The notes: generated by a model not told the origin, from the letters alone. A stretch of 64,000 nucleotides of DNA from Nemania diffusa (GCA_038501195.1 JBBPUQ010000008.1:3606501-3670500), one strand, 5' to 3'. Positions 14,506 through 27,565 are shown, counted from the stretch's first letter. A program made the numbers and translations.

Positions 14506-14540
<35 letters not shown>
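14506..14540 (+). repeat. 35-bp T homopolymer at the 3' end of copia I-1 coding part
   Basis: An uninterrupted T run directly after the degraded 3' end of the copia reading frame. At the equivalent place in copy I-2 the sequence is an AT alternation (53,154-53,180) rather than a homopolymer, so this locus is length- and composition-variable between copies. Confidence 0.9.
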
Positions 14541-14542
<2 letters not shown>

Positions 14543-14901
14543 GCATTTTATACTAATTTTTAATAAGCTTAAAAAAATATAAACAATAGTATAAAAAGCA
14601 GCAAACTTAGCAATAAAAGTACTATTAATAAAAATATTATATAAAATATAAAAAATTTAGCAAATATTAACAAGTTTAAATTAACTAGTTAATTAAAACT
14701 ATATTAACTAAAAAAAAAATATTTATATAGTTTTATATATATAGCTGCTAAAATAATATATATAATAATTATTATAGCTTATAGTTTTTTAATAAATTTT
14801 GTTTAAGCAACTTTTAAAAGTATTATAAATATATTATAAATAAAAAGTTTTATAAGTTGTTTTAAAAAACTATATTAAACTGTTACAAAAATGTTATTAA
14901 T

Positions 14902-15137
14902 TGTTATATAAAGCTTACAAAAAAGGCAAAGCTTTAAACAAATAAAGCTATATTATATAAAAAATCTATAGATAAAAAAAAAAGAAAAAAAGTTAGGAAT
15001 TTTTTTGCGAAAGAATTACTTATATATATATATATAAAGTAGTTTAAAATAGCAGTAAATAAAGTTATTTATTTAGCTAAGTAGTAGAGCTATTTAATTT
15101 ATTTAAGTAATTAAGCTAGTATTAACTGATTGTAACT
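14902..15137 (-). repeat. 3' LTR of gypsy A (left end)
   Basis: 236 bp, paired with 21400-21635. Its left (outer) half keeps G residues, for example GGCAAAGC and GTTAGGAATTTTTTTGCG, that are A in the right-hand LTR; its inner half is the more mutated of the two. Confidence 0.9.
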
Positions 15138-17599
15138 ATTTTTTTTTTAAAAAAAAAAAATAGCTTGTTTGTAAGTTATAAAAACTGAATATGTAAATTT
15201 TAATTAATTATTTTTTAGCAAAAAAAAAAATCGTTTTAAATATTTATTATATTATTAATTGCTAAACTTTTTTTTTTTTAAGTTATAATATAGCTTTTTT
15301 ATATATTAATATTGCTATTTTTTTTTAATATTATACTTTAAATATATTTTTTACGCGTTTTTTTTCTTTTATATAAAGTTAGCAAATTGTTGTTTTTATA
15401 AAGTTTTTTAATAATATTATTTTAAACTATTTGTAGCTAATTTTTTAGTTTTAACAGTAATTTTATTATATTTAAATTATTATTGTAAAATTTTTTTAAT
15501 AATATAAAGCTATTTTAAAAGTTTTTAATATAATATTATTTATTGTTAATATTTTAGCTTTTTTAATCGATTTAATATTATAACTTTTAATAATATAAAT
15601 ATATTATATATATTTTTTTTATTTTAAATTTTTTTTTATTTTTAAGTTTAAATATTTTATTTTTAAAATTATCGCTTTTTTGTTTTATTAATAAATTATT
15701 GAAATATTTTTGTAATTGATTTATATAGTATTAGTTTATAGCTTTTTAAAATAAAAAAATTTATAATATAAATATATTACTATTTTTTTTTAAAATTTTA
15801 TATATTTGCTATATTATTAAATAATTAAACTTATTTAAAAGTTTATTAATTATTTAAAATTATTATTTTTTTAATATAAATATATAGTTATTTATATTAA
15901 AATTAAAGTTTTAACACTTTTTATTAACTTATATAATTATATAATATTATATATATTTTAGCTTTTTTTTAACAAAATTTACAAATTATATAATTTTTTA
16001 TATTTTATTTTAAGTTTTAAGTTATAATATTTTTTTAGCTATTAATAAGTTTTTTAGTTCTTTTTAAGTTATACAATTTTTTTAGTTAAAATAAAATAAT
16101 ATTAAAAAATTTATTTCAACTTTATAAAAAAATAATTTAATAAATTTATAAAATAGTAATATTTATATATAATTTATAGTTAAAATTTATTTAAACTAAT
16201 TGTTTTAATAATAATTAATATAAAGCTAAAATTGTTAATTTAAATATTTATTTATAATTTTAGTTTGTTTTATAGTTTTATAATAGTTTATAAATATTAA
16301 AATATATTAAATTTTTATAATTTTATATAGTTTGTTTATAAAAACAAATATAAATTGAAATTTTTTATTAAAAGTTATTATAATTAATATTTTAAAAACT
16401 TTAAAAAAGTTTTTATAGTATATTTATACAGCATTTTTTATAGTTATTTATATAATATATAATATAATTTATACTTTTTTTTTTAATTAGTTTATTATAA
16501 CTAATATATTATTATAACTATATTTATTTTTAAATATTTGTTTAAAATTTATAACTAAGTGTTTTTAAATATAATTTAAAATAAAAAAAAAAATAAACTT
16601 ATTAGATATTTTATTGCATAAAACTTTTATAAAGCAATATTTTATACAATTAAAAATATATATGTTGTAATTTTTTTTAAGTTTAAGCTACTAATAGTAT
16701 TTTATAAAAAACTTGCATATTTTTTTCTTTTTTAAATATGCAGTAAACATTTTATTGTATATTTTTTAAATAAATTATATATATAAATATAAAAAGTTAA
16801 AAATTACAAGTTTTTTATTATAAATAGTTAAACTATTAGTTAACTGCTATAAGTTATTATTATTAAAAATAGTTTTTTTATAATAGATTTTTATATTAAA
16901 GTTTTTTTTGTTTTTTTTAAATATTTTTATAATTAGTTAAAAATTTAACAAAGCTTTTATATTTTTTTATAGCTTTATAACAAATAACTTAACTTAAAGT
17001 ATTATTTATATAAATATATTATAAACTATATTATTTAATAGTTAAAAAATTGTTAAATATTTTTATGTTTTTTTTTTTTTTTTTTTATATAATAAAGTTT
17101 TTGTATTTTTTTATTAATATATTAACTAATATATTTTTTTTTTTAAAACAGTAAATAATATAAAAATTATATTTTATAAATAATTTTATTTATTTTGTTT
17201 ATTATAAATTCAAATATTATTTTTAACTAAAATATTTTAAAGTTTAATAGTTAATTATTATTAAAAATAGCTTAATATAGCTACTGATTAATTTAAATCG
17301 CTATTTTTTAAAAGCTAAAAATATTACAAACATTTTTTTATTAAAAATTCTATAGTTTAATTTAATATTATATAAAATCTTAAAATAATATGTAACTAAA
17401 TATTAATTATTTTTATATTTTTATAATAAAACGTTTATAGCTATATTATTAAAAATATTAGTTTCGATTTTAGTAAATAAACTATATTTATAATATTGTA
17501 ATATTAAATAAAACATAAAAGCTTTTTTTAATTATAAAAATATTTAGTTATATTTATTAGTTTATAAAAAAGTTACTTTTTTTTTTATTAAATATATTA

Positions 17600-18620
17600 T
17601 AAATTTAGCAATTTAGTTATAATTTTTTATAAATTTTTTGTAAAAATTACAAAATTTTAAAAAAAACTATATTTTTTTTACAGTAATAAAAACTTTTTAA
17701 TTTTTTATTATTTTTATTTTAATTAAATCAATTTAAATACTGTTTATATTAATAATATATTTTAAAAATTTAATTTTTATAATATAAAATTTAAACTTTT
17801 TTAAATTTATTTAAAATTTAGCAGTATATAATCGCTATAATACTAACTATATATATTTTTAATAATTTTTTAAATTAGTTAAATAAATAAAAATATTATT
17901 TATATATATATTATAAAAATTATTTAAATAATTAAATAATATATTGTTAATATATTTTTAAAATATAACAAAGTTATTAGTTAAACTAAAAAAAAATATT
18001 TTATATTTAAAAAATTTATAATATATATAAAAAGTTGTTAAATTTTTTTATTTAAGTTTTATATATATTTGATTAAATATTTGTTTTATATTTAATTTAA
18101 TAAATATATTAGCTTTAAAAAATTATAACAATATTTTTTTAATTAAAAGTAAAAAATATTTGTTTTTTTTTGTTAACTTATTAAATTTTTAATAATTTAT
18201 ACAAAATTTTAATGTTTTTTTTAATTTTTTTATAAATAGTATTAAAAAAGTATAAAATATATTATTAAGTTTAATAAATTTTTTTTACAAATTATTAATT
18301 AAATATTTACAAACTACTTTTAATTTATTTAATAATATTTTATATAAAAAATTATATTAAAAGTTATTAAAAGTTTTATTTTTAATAAATTTTATTTTAT
18401 AATTAATTTTAAACTAATAAAATAAAAAAATATTAAAGTTTATTTTATTAAACATATATAATAAATTATAATATTTTTTAAAAATTATTTACAAAACTTT
18501 TTTACAAAGTTTTTCTTTTTTTTTATTAAAAAAAGCTTTTTTTTTATTAAAAAAAGCTTTTTTTTTGTTTTTAATAAATTTATCAATTTTATAAATAGTA
18601 ATAATTTATATTTATTATAT
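17600..18620 (-). pseudogene. Gypsy A reverse transcriptase remnant
   Basis: The minus strand carries the same text as the reverse transcriptase of copy B. The catalytic YxDD box reads YINN at 17,906-17,895. It lies ~3.7 kb from the 5' LTR end, the same distance as in copy B. RNase H and integrase should occupy the part towards 15,200, but only general similarity to copies B and E is visible there. Stops throughout. Confidence 0.8.
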
Positions 18621-21399
18621 AAAATTATTATATAAAACTATTATATTAAAAACAGCAGTAGTAATATTAACTATTTTTATTAAAAAATAAGTTTTATATT
18701 ATTTTAGTTTATTTTTTTATATTTTATAAAAGTTTAAACTATTAGTTTTTTATTATAAAGCAATTTTTTTATTTTTTTTTTAAGTTTTTTTTTTTTTTAG
18801 CTTTATAAAAAAAATTAACTTATTGTTTAAATTATATTATATTTTAGCTATGTTTTTTTTAATAAAGTTAAACTGTTTAATAATTAAAATTTAAAATATT
18901 GTTTGATTTTTTTTAGTGTTTTTTTATTAATATAGTTATTGTTTTTTTTTTTTAAAAAACTTTATATTTTAGCAGTTAATATTTATTTAATACTTAAAGT
19001 TTATAAACTATATTTTTATTTAATTTATAACTAAGTTTTAATTGAAATATTAATTAAAAAAATAACTAAAAAAAAATATTAATTTATATTTTTAGCAGTT
19101 AAAAAATATATTATATTTTTAAAACTAAAGTTTTTTAATAATTATTTTATAAACTTAAAAAAATATTACTATTAAAAATATATTTTTAAATCTTTTTTTT
19201 TATATTTGTAAAAATATTAATAAAGCAGTTTTAATATTTTATTTTTTTTTGCTATTATATTTAAAAATTAATTAAAAATAAAATTAAATAATTATAAAAA
19301 AGTTTAATATTTTTATAATTTTTTTTATAAATAGTATATTTATACTTATATATATACTTACTTTTATATTTTTAAAAAAGTTTTTAATAGTTAATAAAAG
19401 TTTATTGCTATTTATAATATATATATATAGTAAAAATTGTTTTTTTAAATATTTATTTATTAAATTTAATTTATTATTTATATAATTTTTTTATAATATT
19501 TTTTTTAAATAAAAATTTAGCTTATTTAAAGTTATTTTTTTAATGTTTTATTTTTTTTAATTTTTTTTATAATATTTTTTAAAGCTTTTACTTTATTATA
19601 AAAACTAATAAATATAATTACAATATTTTATAAATATATTTTTTTTTTAGTACTATTTAATAAATAATTTTTTAAAATATATTTTTTTTATTAACAGTTA
19701 AAACATTTGCTTTTTTTTGCTAGCTTTAACAATTTAAAATTATTTAAAATATTATAATTTTAAATTATTAAAGTTTTAATATTATTATTATTAACTTTAA
19801 TATTACTGTTTTTATTGTTAATAATATTTTTTAAAAAGTTATTAATATTACTATAAATAATATATTAATTAAACTTATTTGTATTACTAAAAAAAATTAA
19901 CTAATTGATTTTATATTTAATGTTATATTTTTTGTTACTTATATATATTTAATAAATTAACTAAATATAAAGTTTAATATATTAGTTAAAAAAAACATTG
20001 TTATTTAAATAAACAAAAAAAGTATTTAGTAGTTTATTAAATAATTTATTTTTAAAATACTTTTTTTATTTTTTTTTTTTTAATTTAATTTTTTTAACTA
20101 ATTAAATAAAGTTAGTTTTAAAATTAAAAAAAGTAGCTAAAATATAATTATTAAAATCGAAAAACTTTTATTTTAATTTGAACTTTTTGCTAATATTTAT
20201 ATTTTTATAGCTTTTTTTTAAATAGTTAAAAAATATTTTAACAATAGTTAATTAATTAAAATAGCTTTTAATTAAATATAAAAATAAATGTTTAATAATT
20301 TTACTATTAATATAAGCTTTAATATCAGTTATTTTTACAGTGTTATTAATAAATCAATTTTTGTTAACAATTAATCGATTTTTTATAATATATAGCTATA
20401 TTTTAAACTTAATGTTATTTTTGTTTTTGTTATTATAAAAAATAAATATAAATATTTTAGCTAATTTATAAAATTTTTTATTTATTTAAATAAATTTTAA
20501 AATATTATTTCTATAAAAAAATAAATCGATAATATATTAATTAATTTTATTTAATAGTTTTTAAATATAGTTATATTTAATAATAGCTGCTTTTAACTTT
20601 TAAAATAAATAATTAATAGTTTGTTTAAAATAAAAATCAAAAGTAGGTTTTTTTTTATTATTTTCTATTAAATAGTTTAGTTGTTTTTTTTTATTAATTA
20701 TAATTTTGCTAAACTTTTTAGTTCAATTAACAAAAGTTTTTATATATTAAATAAATAATACAGCTAAATTATATAAATTTTTAGTTTATTATTAATATAC
20801 TATTATTATTAAAGATTTAACTTTTATTTTTTAAAATAAAATATTAAAATATTTAATTAAGTTAGCAAAAATATTTTTATTAATTAATCTATTAAATTTA
20901 AACTAGGTTTTTTTTTTTAATAAAATAATAAAAATAAAAAAAAAAGCGATTTTATTAAGTTTATATAGTTCAGCAATATATTTTTTTAAAAAGTAGTTAG
21001 TTTTTTGAAAAAAGTTTTTCTAATTAAAAATATAATATTTATATATAAAAAAAAAGTTTTATATTTAGTTTTAAAAGCTTTTTATTAAAAAAGCTAAAAT
21101 AACTAGTTTATTGTTGTTTTTAGCTTTTATAGTAACTAAAATGTTATAACTAAGTTTTTTAAAATATATTTAAGCATTAGTTTTTATATAAAAAGTTGAA
21201 AAAAGCTGTTTATTATTTGTAATTGCAAATAGTTGCAATTTATTAAAAATTAAATTAACTTGTTTTTTAGTTTGCTATTTAAAAGTAACGCACTTTTTAA
21301 ATATCAGTGCTATTGCAGCAATCAGTTATAGTTTAGTTTTTTTGTAAAAAATATTTAAAAATAGTTTTTATGCTTTATAAATATAAATAATTTATAAAT

Positions 21400-21635
21400 T
21401 ATTATATAAAGCTTACAAAAAAAGTAAAGCTTTAAACAAATAAAGCTATATTATATAAAAAAACTATAAATAAAAAAAAAAAAAAAAAAGTTAAAAATTT
21501 TTTTGTAAAAAAATTATTTATATATATATATATAAAGCGGTCTAAAGTAGCAGTAAATAAAGTCACTTATTTAGCTAAGTAGTAGGGCCACTTAATCTAT
21601 TTAAGTGATCAAACTAGTATTAACTAACTATAACT
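21400..21635 (-). repeat. 5' LTR of gypsy A (right end)
   Basis: 236 bp, paired with 14902-15137. Its right (outer) half is the best preserved LTR half of the family in the window, retaining GCGGTCTAAAGTAGCAG and AGTAGGGCCACTTAATC; its inner half is strongly mutated. Confidence 0.9.
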
Positions 21636-22004
21636 TTAATTAATAATTAATAAATATATAAGTTTATAAAAAACAAATATAGCAAATATTATAAAAAAAA
21701 ATATAAATATATAAATAGTTTATAAATATTTTAATAGTTTTAAAAAAAAAACTAATATAATTAATATTATATTTTTATTAAAATATTTATAAATATTTAA
21801 TATATTTATTATTAGTTTATTAAAATTAAAAATAATAGTAAAAAAAGCAAATAAACAAACTTATTAATAAAATATAATAAATATAAGTAAAAATATATTT
21901 GTTATTATAAAAACTTAATAGTAAAATATAATAAATATAAACAAAAGTATATATATTATTATAAACGCTAAAGCATAAAAAAAACAAAAGAAGCAATAGT
22001 AAAA

Positions 22005-22043
<39 letters not shown>

Positions 22044-22431
22044 AATATAGCAGTAACAACAATATAAATACTTTATAAAACTTGTTAATAATTTTTTAAA
22101 AATATATAAATAAATAATTTATTAAAAAAAAGTTTTTTTTTTACTTTTTTTAAAAAAAAAAAAAAAAAAATTAAGTAATTTATATATATATTAGTAGTAT
22201 TTTTAAAACATAAAATTAACTTATTTATAAAAAATAGCAAAAAAAAGTTATAATATAATAGTTTTTATAACATTAGCAAATTATTTAATTATTATATATA
22301 AATATATAACTTTGTAATATTTATTAAATAAATAATTGTTTAAAAAACTATAAATTAGTTAATAAATAATTTTTTTATTTAATTGTAACAAGTATGTAAT
22401 ATAAGTATAAAAATATATATACTAAAATAAC

Positions 22432-22488
<57 letters not shown>

Positions 22489-22745
22489 AAGCTAAAAATT
22501 TCTAGTAAATTTAATTGCATTTGCATTTAATATATTATATACTATTTAATAATTAAACAATAATATATCAATTTATTTAATAATATATTTATATAATATA
22601 AATTATTTATTTATTACAATATATTTAATAATATATTTTAAATTTTATATTATATATTATAAAGCTTTATTATTTATTATAAATATAAATATATTTACTA
22701 TTAGTTATAAAAACAATTATATAATATAAAAAAAAATACTAAAGT
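21636..22745 (+). mobile_element. 3' tail of copia I-1
   Basis: This piece continues copia I-1 after gypsy A and matches the reverse complement of 51,881-52,765. It is non-coding, with homopolymers at 22,008-22,035 (28 T) and 22,435-22,487 (53 A). The single open frame here (21,826-22,062, minus) is only lysine- and phenylalanine-rich low complexity and is not a gene. The right limit is placed where similarity to copy I-2 stops and inverted-repeat element Z begins; the exact base is uncertain. Confidence 0.7.
22435..22487 (+). repeat. 53-bp A homopolymer
   Basis: The longest homopolymer in the window. The matching position in copy I-2 (about 52,135-52,160, reverse complement) is a much shorter T-rich tract, so the run has expanded or contracted between copies. 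It could be a remnant of a poly(A)-type motif or plain slippage. Confidence 0.95.
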
Positions 22746-22764
22746 ATTTATTTTTAAAAAAATA

Positions 22765-22949
22765 TATTAAATTTGAACTTTTTTTAAAAAGTTTAAAGTT
22801 TATATATAAAAAGCACATATTAATTATATAAGCGATATAGCTAGTATTAAATAGTCTATATAACGTACAAAAAAAGCTTGTTAGATAATTGCCTCAGATT
22901 AGAGCTAGTTACTAATACAACACTAGAGCACATGCACCAAATCTGACAG
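22765..22949 (+). repeat. Terminal arm of inverted-repeat element Z (copy Z-1)
   Basis: About 150 bp nearly identical to 60,035-60,182 and, inverted and heavily mutated, to 58,141-58,300. It ends in GCACCAAATCTGACAG. The base composition is normal, unlike its left side. Only one arm is present: to its left lies copia I-1, so the rest of this Z copy was either displaced by that insertion or lost. Confidence 0.75.
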
Positions 22950-23220
22950 AAGGGCTAGGATTGGAAGGGCTAGGATTAGAAGCGTTAAAAACGAAGGCAG
23001 TCCTTTCTTTTAGCTGGGAGGGAGCGGGAGCTGCGCGTGCGAAGCGCCTACGCGGCGGAGCACACAGTTGGTAGGAAGGAGGCTAAAGGAAAGGGCTGCT
23101 TTTGTTTTTTATAGCTTGTCGAGGGTTTGTATAGCTTGTGTGGCCTGTGTGGCCTGTATGGCTTGTAGCCTTTAAAAACAAAGGCTTTTTTGCCTCTGAC
23201 TCCTAGGGGCCTCTAGTTTA
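22950..23220. other. G+C-rich island of unmutated single-copy DNA
   Basis: About 270 bp with ordinary base composition inside the AT block. It has two short internal near-repeats: GAAGGGCTAGGATT twice in tandem at the left and TGTGTGGCC twice at the right. No reading frame, tRNA or known motif is recognised. It directly follows the outer end of Z-1, so it is most likely the original flanking DNA into which Z-1 was inserted. Confidence 0.6.
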
Positions 23221-23229
23221 ATTATATAT

Positions 23230-24890
23230 AAAAATTTAAATATAAAAAAAAAAAAAAAAAAAATTAATATAAAATAATAAAAATAAATAATATATAAATT
23301 ATTTAAAATAATAAATTTTAATAATAAATAGATTTTATAAAAAAAAAGTTATAATATATAATTAAAATAATTATATAATTTATATTAATTATTATATTAT
23401 AATTATTTTTTTTTTTAAAAAAAAATAAATTTTTATATAAATAATAATTAAATTAAATATTTTTTAATAAAAAAAAAATTATTTTAAATATTTATTTATA
23501 AATTTTATTTTAAATATTTTATTTATTATATTATTTTATAAGTTTTTTTATATTTAATTATTAAATAATAATTTATTAAAATTTATTTTATATAAATTAA
23601 ATTATATATATATATATTTTTATATAATTATTTAATATTTTTTTTAATAATTTTATTATTATTAAAATATAATTTTATAAATTTATTTTTTATTTTTATT
23701 TTAAATTATTTTTTTAAATATATTAAAAGTTTTATTATATTTAAATAGTTTTAATAAAATTAATATAAAAATAATATATTATTTTTAAAAATTTTAATTA
23801 AATATTATTTATTATTAATATTTTAATTTTATAATATAATTTAATATTAAAACTTTTTATAATATAATTATATAATTTAAATTTTTTTAATAATAAATTT
23901 TTTTTTTTTTAATTTAATTAATTTTTTAATAAAATTTTTTAATTTTTATTTAAATAAAAAATTATTAAAATATTTTTATAATTTATTTATATAATATTTA
24001 TTAATTATTTTTTAAAAATTTAAAACTTTTAATATATATATTTTTTTTATATATTAAAATTTTAAAAAATTATTAAATTATTAAAAAAGTTTATTTATAA
24101 TTTATAATTATTATTTTTTTTAAAATAAATATATAATTATTTATATTTAAATTAAATTTTTTTTATTTTTTATTTATTTAATAAATTATTTTTTTTAAAC
24201 TTTTTATATATTTATTTTTATAATTATAATATAATTTATTATAATTTAAATTTTTTTTTATATTTATTTTTAAATATATTATTTTTATATAATTATTTTT
24301 TTAAATTTTTTAATAATAATTTAATAATTTTAATTAAAATAAAAAAATATAAAAAAATTTATTTTTAATTTATAAATAAATAATTTTATTAATTTATATA
24401 ATATAAATATTTAAATATAATTTATAATAAAAATTTTATTTAATTTATTATTTTATAATAATTTAATAATATAAAAATATAAATAATTTTTATTAGTTTA
24501 TTTAAATTATATATAAAAATTAAAATAAATTAAAATTTTTTATTAATAATTAAAGTTATAAATATATTAAATATTTAAAAAAAAACTTTTATAATATATT
24601 TTTATAATATTTTTTATAGTTTTTTTTATTATATAAAATATTATTTATATTTTTTTATTTAATTACTTTATTATAATTTATATATTATTATATTTTTTAT
24701 AATTTTTTAATATTTATTTAAACTTTATAATTAAATATTTTTTTATTTAATTTAATATTAATAATAATTATAATTTTTTTTAAGTTTTACTTTTTTAATA
24801 TTTTAATAAAATAATATTTTAAATAATTTAATATATAAATTTAATAATTTTTAAATAGTTTAAACTATTAATATTATTTATAATATAAAC
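23230..24890 (-). mobile_element. Gypsy family A fragment E, 3' half, saturated by mutation
   Basis: Collinear in the same orientation with about 15,140-16,700 of gypsy A; for example 24,060-24,170 matches 15,795-15,905 and 24,480-24,660 matches ~16,310-16,470. Almost every G and C has been lost, more than in copies A or C. It represents the integrase and 3' end of the polyprotein by position. It stops at the G+C-rich stretch starting near 24,893. Confidence 0.65.
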
Positions 24891-24892
24891 AA

Positions 24893-25075
24893 ATAAGTCA
24901 CTGCTGGGTAACTAGACCAGGTAGCACTTAGGGTAGCACCTGCGGCTAAAGTGGAGCTTTTGGCTTGTATATATGACTTACTGTGCACCCACAAATATAC
25001 ACTTACACAAACTAGGCCTAGAATAGTTTTTTCTTTCTGTTTATTCTATGATTAATATATAAATAGTATTTTATT
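24893..25075. other. Second G+C-normal island
   Basis: About 160 bp with ordinary composition (AGTCACTGCTGGGTAACTAG, then GCACCTGCGGCTAAAGTGG and a CACAAATATACAC stretch), bounded by AT-rich DNA. It has no frame or known RNA motif. Its position next to moderately mutated DNA and a copia fragment would suit a spared LTR, but no partner copy exists in the window. Function unknown. Confidence 0.5.
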
Positions 25076-26199
25076 TACAAGTTTCGTTTTATTTAAATAT
25101 ATTAATTGTAACAATTATAAAATCTTTAATATATTATAGCTATAAAACTTTATATCTAATTAAGTTAATTCAATTAATTGAGTTATATATATAATAAATA
25201 TATTAATTATTTCTATTAGCTTATTGTATTATATAAACATTTTAAATAATAAAAAATGAACTATTTTTTTAAACGACTTTTTAGTTGTTAAATTTAACTT
25301 GTTTAATTTTATAAAACACTATATTTGATTTAATAAAGCTTTTAAAACTGATTTCTGTTATTGATTTTTTTATGTAACTTTAATAACTAACTCGACACTT
25401 TTTTATATAAAAAAATACAATAAAAATAATAACTTTATTAGTAAAAAAAAAAAAGCTACAGCTTATAAAAAATTTTAACAAAATATTAAATTTTTAAAAT
25501 TTTTCAAAAAATACTAAAATTTTACAATAAACAAAGCTTATAAAAACATTGTTGTTTATATATATAAACTTGCTAAAAAATACTAAATAAAAACTTAAAG
25601 TTTGGGATTTTTTTTTATAATAATTATTAATATAAATAAAGTAGCTTATTTCAATTTTTATAATATTATAAATACTTTTGCTTTTTATAAAGCTATAAAA
25701 ATTAATTAAGCTGCTATATTAGAAAATATTGCTATTTAAAGCTTAAGTTATAAAATATATAATTTAATAAATACTAATATATATATATAAAAACAAAAGC
25801 TAAACTAAATTATTGTTTTTATAATTAAGTATATTAAGCAAATTTAATACAAAGCTATAATTTATATATAATTTTTAAATGTTTATATATATAGTGTTTA
25901 TATTAAAAAAGTTAGTTTAGTGTTAAAAATAAAATTAAGTTTTTATTTTTTTTTATAAAAAAGGTTTGTTTTAAAGCTACTGCAACTTAGATTTAAATTA
26001 GTAATTTTTTAATATAAAAATAATAGCAGTATAAAAAGTTAACTATTGCATTAAAAATATACTAACTAAAATTATTGCTTTATTAATAATAATTATATAA
26101 TATTAAGTTATATTATAACTGTATAATTAATTTATAGTTATTTTTTAACTATTAAATAGTTAAATCGTGTTTATTAATATAAAGCTATTTGTTTTTTTA
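25076..26199. other. Unclassified, moderately mutated stretch
   Basis: About 1.1 kb, AT-rich but keeping more C and G than its neighbours. I found no second copy in the window and no recognisable protein trace. It could be the 5' part of the same element as the following copia III fragment. No gene is supported. Confidence 0.4.
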
Positions 26200-27287
26200 C
26201 AATATATAGTTATATAATAAGTTAAACTAAAAAATTTATATTTATTTATTAAAAAAACTAAAAAATAAATATTTAATAAATATTATATTTTAAATTATAA
26301 AACTATTTTATAAATTAACTAAGTTTAAATTATATTAATATAAAATTTATTATAAATATTATTATTAAAAATTAAATATAAAAATATTTATATATAACTT
26401 ATATTTATTATATATTAAAAAAAAACTTAATAAAATTACAATTATAAAACTTTAAACAAATAATATTTTTAATATTATATTTAAAAAGTTTTTATATAAA
26501 AAAAAAACTAAATTATTATTTTATATAAAATTAAAAGCAAAATTAATGTTTAAATATTTTATTAAATTTAACAAAAACAAAATTTAAATAAATAAACAAG
26601 ATTTTTTTTTATTTAATAAAAATAAGTTAAGTAATTATATATTATTAACTTTTATATAAAAAATTATTTTTAATTATATATTGTTTAATAAACTTAAAAT
26701 GTATATATTATATTAATATATTAATTAAAAACATTATATAATTTATTAATTGCTGCATAAATTTAAAAGCTATTAAGAAACAACATTAAAATATTAAACA
26801 TATAAATATAATAGCAAATTAACAATATATAGCAAAAATTATATTATATATTTTTAAATTTTAATTATATAAAAATTTTTATTTTTATTAACAAAATGTT
26901 TATAAATAATAAAAATTTAAGTTTTTAAATTAGATTTATAATTATATTAATTAATAAAAGCTATATAAAAAACATTTTTATAATTAAAAATAATATTATT
27001 TATTAAAATTTAATTAAATATAAACAAGTTATATATAATATATTAGCAAATAAGTTATATAATATAGTTAATAAATTTAACTATATTATTATATTTAGTA
27101 TAACTTTTTAAAAAATTATTTATATAATAAAATTATTAACTATATTATTAATTATATATATTAATTTTAAATTTTGATACAAATGTTTAATTAAATTAAA
27201 AATTATATAAAAAAAGCAATTTAGAATTAATATTATATTATTTTAAAAAGTATATAAAAATTGCAAAATTATAAAAACATATTAAAT
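26200..27287 (+). mobile_element. Copia III fragment, 3' polyprotein part
   Basis: Collinear with 40,820-41,890 of complete copia III, same orientation, diverging by transitions only over long runs. Similarity stops abruptly at both ends (inside TATATAGTTATATAATAA at the left and after ACATATTAAA at the right). It lacks both LTRs. The stretch 27,288-27,565 that follows is AT-rich with nothing recognisable. Confidence 0.75.
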
Positions 27288-27565
27288 TTTTTTAAAAAAA
27301 ACTTTTTTAAAAAAGTTATTTTAAAATAATTATTTTAATAATAATATTATATAATATTATTTTAAAAATATTTTTTTAATAATATTATTATTAATTATAT
27401 TTAAAATAATTTTAAATTAAAAAATAAAATAAAAAACTTTATATTAAATTAATATTATAAAAAATATAAATTAAATTATAAAATTAAATAAAAATAATAA
27501 TTATAACTAAATTTATAAAAACTTTAAAAATAATAATAAAATATTTAACTTAAACATTATATTTA

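Larger units (their letters stand above)
14902..21635 (-). mobile_element. Gypsy-type element A, complete, nested in copia I-1
   Basis: A 6,734-bp element with two 236-bp LTRs (14902-15137 and 21400-21635) and a 5-bp duplication TTAAT at 14897-14901 and 21636-21640. The uninterrupted sequence exists in copia I-2 near 52,765. LTR ends are TGTTA...TAACT. The coding strand is minus: gag lies at the right, next to the 5' LTR, and reverse transcriptase in the middle. It is collinear with gypsy B (28,113-34,797) in opposite orientation, and partial copies are C (1-2166), D (58,855-60,034) and E (23,230-24,890). Confidence 0.93.
2167..22745 (+). mobile_element. Copia-type element I-1, split by two gypsy insertions
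   Basis: Three pieces (2167-3985, 11231-14901 and 21636-~22745) are collinear with one uninterrupted minus-strand copy, I-2, at about 51,881-58,140. The middle piece encodes a recognisable copia reverse transcriptase and RNase H. Gypsy II splits the 5' part and gypsy A lies in the 3' untranslated part. The 5' end is lost at gypsy C. I could not find a pair of LTRs for this family, because its left terminus is missing here and the ends of I-2 are not recognisably alike. The copia call therefore rests on the polyprotein. Confidence 0.85.

Noticed and set aside
21826..22062. 78-codon open frame on the minus strand with a poly-lysine run
   Set aside because: The lysines come from the 28-bp T run at 22,008-22,035; the rest is low-complexity A/T. 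It lies in the non-coding tail of copia I-1.
22435..22487. Poly(A) as the tail of a LINE retrotransposon
   Set aside because: It lies within the tail of a copia element with a shorter tract in the sister copy; no LINE protein trace is adjacent.
22950..23220. tRNA or structured RNA in the G+C island
   Set aside because: No A/B box pair or cloverleaf could be drawn, and the internal repeats are short direct repeats rather than hairpins.
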